Below the pieces are notes generated by a model. That model was not told the origin of the DNA, searched no databases, and saw only the letters and a list, made by a program, of their open reading frames with translations. Of a DNA stretch of 8,664 nucleotides, positions 5,305-8,664 are shown in pieces; within the stretch, counting starts at the first letter, position 1; every line of letters starts with the position of its first letter. A program made the position numbers and the translations under genes. Origin of the DNA: Candidatus Margulisiibacteriota bacterium (GTDB taxonomy: Bacteria > Margulisbacteria > WOR-1 > O2-12-FULL-45-9); assembly GCA_028714935.1 (NCBI GenBank), contig JAQTLJ010000042.1:1-8664 (forward strand), read 5' to 3'.

Positions 5305-6456
5305 ATGAAGATCTACGATCGTACTGTCAGAGGGATGTTAGCGGCCCCCCAAAAAGCTCACCTAGGGAGGCTGGCGGATCAAAGGCTGTTCGAAAAAAAG
5401 CGATCGATCCAAACCTGGATCAAAGAACTGCCGCCGGTCGAAATTACCGATCGTAGCAACCGAAGCTTTTACCCGGGACTGGCCAGGGACCTGGAAAGGC
5501 TGCTGGTCATGCCCCGCGGCAGCCTGCAGCTTGAAGATAAAACTTTCACTTCTTATCGAAAGAAGACGCAGTTAACCACTGTTTCTTTCAACGGCAACCC
5601 CTGGCTGATATTAAAGATCTTTGTAGATAACACCGTTGCGCATTCCGTCCTGCGGGCTTACAACGAAGCTGAAGGCTGCGAAAGTTTTTCTTCGATCCCC
5701 GGAGTTGTTTCTCCCAAATTGATCGTCCAAGCCAAATTGAGCGGCAAAGCCGCGCCACCATATGCGATTCTGGTCGGGGAATCGGTCGTCAGCGGGATAT
5801 CGCTTTTAAACTGGCTGGAGCTGGGAGCGAAGAAAGATGGGGAAGAACGGACCGCGTTTATCGGTCGAGCGGAAGATCTGACCAGGCAATGTGCCGAGAT
5901 GATCCAAAGAGTGCATCTGGATCAGCCCGCTCCGGAAGACCAAAAAAGCATTTTGCTGCCAGAAGTTTTGGAAGCTGAAGCGGTCGACATCCTGGATAAA
6001 ATGGAATCGGCGGTCATCAGCCGGGAGGAAGCGGCCCGGATCAGGCGGTTTTTGAGATGCAATCGACAATTCGCGTCCCGTATCTACCGGGTTAGGGCGC
6101 ACCGGGATTTTACGACCAACAACATCCTTTTTTCCGATACCTACGACACCGTGGGGATCATTGACCTGGAAAAGTCGGGCAGCGAATATCCCGGGAAAGA
6201 TATCAGCAAATTCACAGAATCTCTTGTTATTGACGGCCCGAATATCGGCCTGAGAGAAGAAGAAGCGGATAATTTGGGCGAGACATTTAAGCAGGCTTAC
6301 TGGCAGAGCATGTCTTTCCCGAATTTCGGCAATTTCTTAAGAATGGTCAAGTTTTACCAGGTTTATACGATCTTATCCTTTATTGATTATGACCTGAGGG
6401 ATCAGTTCAGGGCGAATGTTTTGGCTGCCCGTCTACGCAAAGTGATTGCGTCATGA
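5305..6456 (+). CDS. APH-fold (aminoglycoside phosphotransferase-like) kinase of unknown substrate
   Basis: The 383-residue protein carries a kinase-like fold of the APH/choline-kinase superfamily. Visible elements are the likely ATP-binding Lys104 in LILKIF (101-106), a helix-C type glutamate near N-E-A-E (120-123), a hinge around AILVGESVVSG (154-164), the catalytic loop HRDFTTNN (266-273; Asp268 base, Asn273 metal ligand) and IIDLEKS (285-291; Asp287 as the DFG-like metal ligand), then Y-P-G-K-D-I-S-K-F (295-303). The loop reads H-R-D rather than the common H-G-D. The first 90 or so residues are basic and match nothing I recognise. Family members phosphorylate small molecules such as aminoglycosides, choline, homoserine or sugars, and some act in lipid or lipopolysaccharide assembly. 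It follows aroA by 40 bases on the same strand. No Shine-Dalgarno precedes the ATG at 5305, and a later ATG (5335) is spaced badly. Kinase-like fold fairly sure; substrate unknown. Confidence 0.75.
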   Translation: MKIYDRTVRGMLAAPQKAHLGRLADQRLFEKKRSIQTWIKELPPVEITDRSNRSFYPGLARDLERLLVMPRGSLQLEDKTFTSYRKKTQLTTVSFNGNPWLILKIFVDNTVAHSVLRAYNEAEGCESFSSIPGVVSPKLIVQAKLSGKAAPPYAILVGESVVSGISLLNWLELGAKKDGEERTAFIGRAEDLTRQCAEMIQRVHLDQPAPEDQKSILLPEVLEAEAVDILDKMESAVISREEAARIRRFLRCNRQFASRIYRVRAHRDFTTNNILFSDTYDTVGIIDLEKSGSEYPGKDISKFTESLVIDGPNIGLREEEADNLGETFKQAYWQSMSFPNFGNFLRMVKFYQVYTILSFIDYDLRDQFRANVLAARLRKVIAS

Positions 6457-6462
6457 TATAAT
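6434..6462 (+). promoter_or_regulatory. Extended -10 promoter predicted to give a leaderless thioesterase mRNA
   Basis: TGATATAAT (6454-6462) is a perfect extended -10 (TGn plus consensus TATAAT). Exactly 6 bases separate it from the ATG at 6469, so the expected +1 is the A of the start codon. A weak -35-like TACGCA (6434-6439) lies 17 bases upstream. The TGA stop of the kinase-like gene (6454-6456) supplies the TGn. No Shine-Dalgarno is present. Confidence 0.6.
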
Positions 6463-6468
6463 CGGTCC

Positions 6469-6849
6469 ATGCAAAACCGGTTTAAACTCCGTATCTTTTA
6501 CAAAGACACCGATGCAGAAGGTGTTGTTTACTACGCCAATTACCTCGGTTACTTTGAGCAAGGACGGACAGAACTTTTGCGGCAGATGGGAGTAAACCTC
6601 AAGGAGCTGAAAGAGAAGCAGGGGATCGTCTTTGCTGTTACTAAGGTTGAGTGCGATTATAAAGCCCCTGCCCAGTATGACGACGAACTGCTCGTAACGA
6701 CGGAGATCAAAGAAAAAACGCCTGTCAGAATTATTTTTAAGCAAGAAGTATTGAGAGGAGAAAACGTCCTGGTCTCTGCACTGATCACCCTTTGCGCGAT
6801 CAGCCTGAATGATTTTAAACCGACCCGGTTGCCTGCTGGAATTGCCTGA
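6469..6849 (+). CDS. YbgC/4-hydroxybenzoyl-CoA-type hotdog thioesterase
   Basis: The protein has 126 residues and is a single-domain hotdog-fold acyl-CoA thioesterase. The signature runs from Y-K-D-T-D-A-E-G-V-V-Y-Y-A-N-Y (11-25) into F-E-Q-G-R-T-E-L-L-R (29-38). Asp15 aligns with the catalytic aspartate of Escherichia coli YbgC and Pseudomonas 4-hydroxybenzoyl-CoA thioesterase. The usual V-Y-H-A-N reads V-Y-Y-A-N, so the histidine is a tyrosine. Further on, V-E-C-D-Y-K-A-P-A (60-68) and D-E-L-L-V-T-T-E-I (72-80) follow the family pattern. YbgC proteins hydrolyse acyl-CoA or acyl-ACP and often sit with Tol-Pal genes, which are absent here. It has its own strong extended -10, and translation probably starts on a leaderless mRNA. 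Its last 35 bases overlap the 3' end of the antisense metallopeptidase-like gene. The family is certain; the substrate is unknown. Confidence 0.9.
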   Translation: MQNRFKLRIFYKDTDAEGVVYYANYLGYFEQGRTELLRQMGVNLKELKEKQGIVFAVTKVECDYKAPAQYDDELLVTTEIKEKTPVRIIFKQEVLRGENVLVSALITLCAISLNDFKPTRLPAGIA

Positions 6850-7591
6850 TCGCCTGCAGATCGATGCACCGCAAGTATCTCAGGTGAGACAAGACCGGCT
6901 GAGGAACATCTTTTAGCATTGCCTCATCACGAAAAAGAATAGTTTCGCACGCATAAGCGAAGCATTCGCTGGCAAAAACCCTGAAATCCCGCTCCTGCCA
7001 GTGCCGCGGACCATAGTATTTTGGCGAGAGCTCAGTTAAATGATACTGTTGCATACAGACCTGTGAAACCTGCTGGTAAAAAGGGTGGTTTTTATGTTGA
7101 TGCGGCATGTTCGGGTCCAACGAAAGCCGATACCAATGGAGCAGGTTCTTGGCAAAATCAAGGCGCTCCTGTTCGGTTATGCCGCCGCCGATAAAGATGT
7201 CGTGGGCGATCTCATGGGCCAGGGAAATTGGGCTATGGTCTTCCGGCAGGATAATGTTTCGCGAGCGGTCGGGCAAATAAGGGATCTCCCCGCAGATCGC
7301 GGCCTCATTGTCGCCGTTACTGGCTAAGGGATATATTCCCCCTTCGGCCGTGGTCCCGCAAGCTGCGGCAAACCGCCGAAAATTTTCCCTGTCCAGTAAA
7401 AGGATATTGGCTCCGGCGCGGAAGTGGGACGGATTAAAGCCAAGTTCGCGGAACAGCTCCAGGGTCAGGGGGATAACGCGAAAAGAAAAAAGCTGGCCGC
7501 GGAATTTAATATCGGCAGTGGGTGCGCTTCTGGCTCGTTCGGCCAGTCGGCAAGTGGTTACTCTGGGTAATCCTTCAGTTGTTATCGTCAT
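6815..7591 (-). CDS. Unrecognised HEXXH zinc-metallopeptidase-like protein
   Basis: I do not recognise this 258-residue protein as a named family. It contains H-E-I-A-H-D (126-131), in S-L-A-H-E-I-A-H-D-I-F, the classical HEXXH zinc site with Glu127 as catalytic base. A plausible third ligand is Glu209 in F-A-S-E-C-F-A-Y (206-213), in a helix 79 residues on, as in gluzincins. There is no signal peptide or membrane segment, so it is probably cytoplasmic. The middle is rich in H, Q and Y (H-Q-H-K-N-H, 164-169). The start at 7591 has AGGA (complement of 7598-7601) 6 bases upstream. The gene follows the methyltransferase gene by 50 bases on the same strand, and its last 35 bases overlap the thioesterase gene in antisense. 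Coding is supported by the long frame, a sensible start and the zinc motif. Function and substrate are unknown. Confidence 0.65.
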   Translation of the reverse strand: MTITTEGLPRVTTCRLAERARSAPTADIKFRGQLFSFRVIPLTLELFRELGFNPSHFRAGANILLLDRENFRRFAAACGTTAEGGIYPLASNGDNEAAICGEIPYLPDRSRNIILPEDHSPISLAHEIAHDIFIGGGITEQERLDFAKNLLHWYRLSLDPNMPHQHKNHPFYQQVSQVCMQQYHLTELSPKYYGPRHWQERDFRVFASECFAYACETILFRDEAMLKDVPQPVLSHLRYLRCIDLQAIRQFQQATGSV

Positions 7592-7641
7592 AGATGATCC
7601 TGTATATATATCGTATAAAATCAGGATAAATTGCAGTTTTT
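7592..7641 (-). promoter_or_regulatory. AT-rich candidate promoter region for the metallopeptidase-like gene
   Basis: The 50 bases between the methyltransferase stop and the next start hold a TATATATA-type run (complement of about 7603-7610) and a further TATAC (complement of 7613-7617), either of which could serve as a -10. No convincing -35 is present at the right distance. The second option would give a leader of about 14 bases that keeps the AGGA ribosome site. No terminator hairpin for the upstream gene is visible. Confidence 0.3.
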
Positions 7642-8664
7642 TTAAAAAGTAAGGGAAAGGATATTTTCAATATGCGGGGTGTGGGGGAACATATCGAGCG
7701 GCTGGCATTGTTCGATCTTATAGCCGAACGCCTGCAGTTGTTCGACATCAAACCTATGGGTCAGCGGGTTGCAGGAAACATAGACGATCTTTTTTGGCTT
7801 GATCTCGCCGATCTTTTGCAGGGCTTTCTTATGAACGCCGGGCCTTGGCGGATCGAGAATTATCGTTTCAAATTTTCCGGCGAGTGATTTGAGGATGTCT
7901 TCAACCCGGCCGGTAATCCCGGTAAAATTGTTTATGTTATTGAGCTTGGCGTTGGATTCTGACAATTCTGTCGCGGCTTGATTCTCTTCAATGCCGATGA
8001 CCTGTTTTGCCTGCTGTGCCAGAAAAAGCCCGATGCTGCCGGTCCCGGAAAACAGGTCGAGCAGGGTTTCGCCCCCTTCAAGGTCGGCAAAAGCCTTAAC
8101 GATCTCAAGGAGTTTGTCCGCTTGTTTGGTATTGGTCTGAAAAAATGATTGGATCGGTATTTTAAATTTGTTCCCGCCAAGAGATTCGAGGAGATGGTCC
8201 TGGCCAAAGCTCCGCTGGATCTCACCGTAAGACCTGTCAGCCGGGGAGAGATTGATGCTCCAGGTCACTCCCTGGGCCAGGTCCTGGACCTTTTCCCAGA
8301 GCGCGGCGAGCGGAAATTCTCCCTGGTCGGAGGTCAGGATATTTATGACGCTATTTTTGACGTTTTTTCCTTCGCGGATAACAGCATGGCGCATGATCCC
8401 AGCTTTATAATTAGCCAGCTTTTTCCAGGAAACAAAATAACGCAGCCGGTCAACGATCGCGTTGCTTTCTTCCGACATCAGCCAGCATTTATCAATGTTA
8501 ATTATATTATCGCGATCATCTTTGAGGCCGAGCGAATAATCAGGCCCGAAAGCAAAATCCATCCGGTTGCGGTAAAAATATTCCTTGGGGGAGGGAATGA
8601 TCGGGTAGCAGACATGAAACAGAGCCCTGACCTTTTCCTCTTTAAGCTTCAACTGCTCTTCGTA
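7642..8664 (-). CDS. RlmD/TrmA-family RNA (uracil-5-)-methyltransferase (5' end cut by the window)
   Basis: The frame stays open to the window edge, so the protein is N-terminally truncated; 340 residues are visible. The TTG at 8652 is unlikely to be the start, because the codons before it encode Y-E-E-Q-L-K-L-K, a family-typical segment that follows the iron-sulfur cysteines of RlmD-like enzymes. Counting from that TTG, motifs are R-N-R-M-D-F-A-F (28-35), F-F-Q-T-N-T (170-175), the SAM-binding loop LDLFSGTGSIG (198-208), DPPRPGV (267-273), the SCNP nucleophile motif with Cys294, and D-M-F-P-H-T-P-H-I-E-N (320-330) with Glu329 as likely base. The enzyme methylates C5 of a specific uridine in 23S rRNA or tRNA; the target cannot be told from this part. 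Any N-terminal TRAM domain and the Fe-S cluster lie outside the window. The family is certain, the subfamily less so. Confidence 0.9.
   Translation of the reverse strand, partial: YEEQLKLKEEKVRALFHVCYPIIPSPKEYFYRNRMDFAFGPDYSLGLKDDRDNIINIDKCWLMSEESNAIVDRLRYFVSWKKLANYKAGIMRHAVIREGKNVKNSVINILTSDQGEFPLAALWEKVQDLAQGVTWSINLSPADRSYGEIQRSFGQDHLLESLGGNKFKIPIQSFFQTNTKQADKLLEIVKAFADLEGGETLLDLFSGTGSIGLFLAQQAKQVIGIEENQAATELSESNAKLNNINNFTGITGRVEDILKSLAGKFETIILDPPRPGVHKKALQKIGEIKPKKIVYVSCNPLTHRFDVEQLQAFGYKIEQCQPLDMFPHTPHIENILSLTF

Noticed and set aside
7085..7327. Plus-strand open frame inside the metallopeptidase-like gene
   Set aside because: It lies fully within the longer minus-strand gene that carries the HEXXH motif and a good ribosome site; no recognisable domain.
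8650..8652. TTG as start codon of the methyltransferase
   Set aside because: The frame continues to the window edge with family-typical residues (Y-E-E-Q-L), so the gene is truncated rather than starting here.
1..8664. tRNA or rRNA genes, insertion sequences, CRISPR arrays, toxin-antitoxin or phage-defence modules
   Set aside because: No cloverleaf, transposase, spaced direct repeats or defence domains were seen; nearly all of the window is coding for metabolism and housekeeping.

Overview
This is a compact stretch of bacterial chromosome, mostly housekeeping metabolism, at roughly 50% GC. I see no mobile element, CRISPR array, tRNA or rRNA. The genes give no species name. Two weak hints point toward a lineage near the Cyanobacteria, such as the Margulisbacteria/Saganbacteria candidate phyla: TyrA resembles the cyanobacterial NADP-type arogenate dehydrogenase, and degenerate heptanucleotide repeats occur inside genes. 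This is inference, and other uncultured phyla are possible.

Positions 1-3418 (+ strand) form one tightly packed operon. It holds the 3' end of an isopropylmalate/homocitrate-synthase-like gene, then purE (purine synthesis), a CvpA-family membrane protein, an ApgM-type phosphoglycerate mutase or proposed homoserine kinase, and tyrA (tyrosine synthesis). Neighbours are 13 bases apart or overlap by 4 to 8 bases. A perfect GC-rich hairpin at the first junction contains both the stop codon of the upstream gene and the Shine-Dalgarno of purE.

Positions 3415-3906 (- strand) carry a small exported or anchored protein with a peptidoglycan-binding-like domain. It sits antisense between tyrA and aroA, and its stop codon interlocks with that of tyrA.

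Positions 3978-6849 (+ strand) carry aroA (EPSP synthase, shikimate pathway), an uncharacterised APH-fold kinase-like protein and a YbgC-type hotdog thioesterase. aroA and the thioesterase gene each have an extended -10 element so close to the ATG that the transcripts should be leaderless or nearly so, and neither has a visible Shine-Dalgarno.

Positions 6815-8664 (- strand) carry an unrecognised HEXXH metallopeptidase-like gene, whose end overlaps the thioesterase gene by 35 bases in antisense, and the 3' part of an RlmD/TrmA-family RNA uracil-5-methyltransferase that runs off the window.

In function, tyrA and aroA belong to aromatic amino-acid synthesis, and the first partial gene probably to a branched-chain or homocitrate-type chain-extension pathway. 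The apgM-like gene would fit either glycolysis or threonine synthesis. No complete novel system is evident. The most useful leads are the predicted leaderless promoters, the stop/Shine-Dalgarno hairpin, the intragenic heptamer repeats with a G-quadruplex motif, the predicted arogenate specificity of TyrA, and the two uncharacterised proteins.
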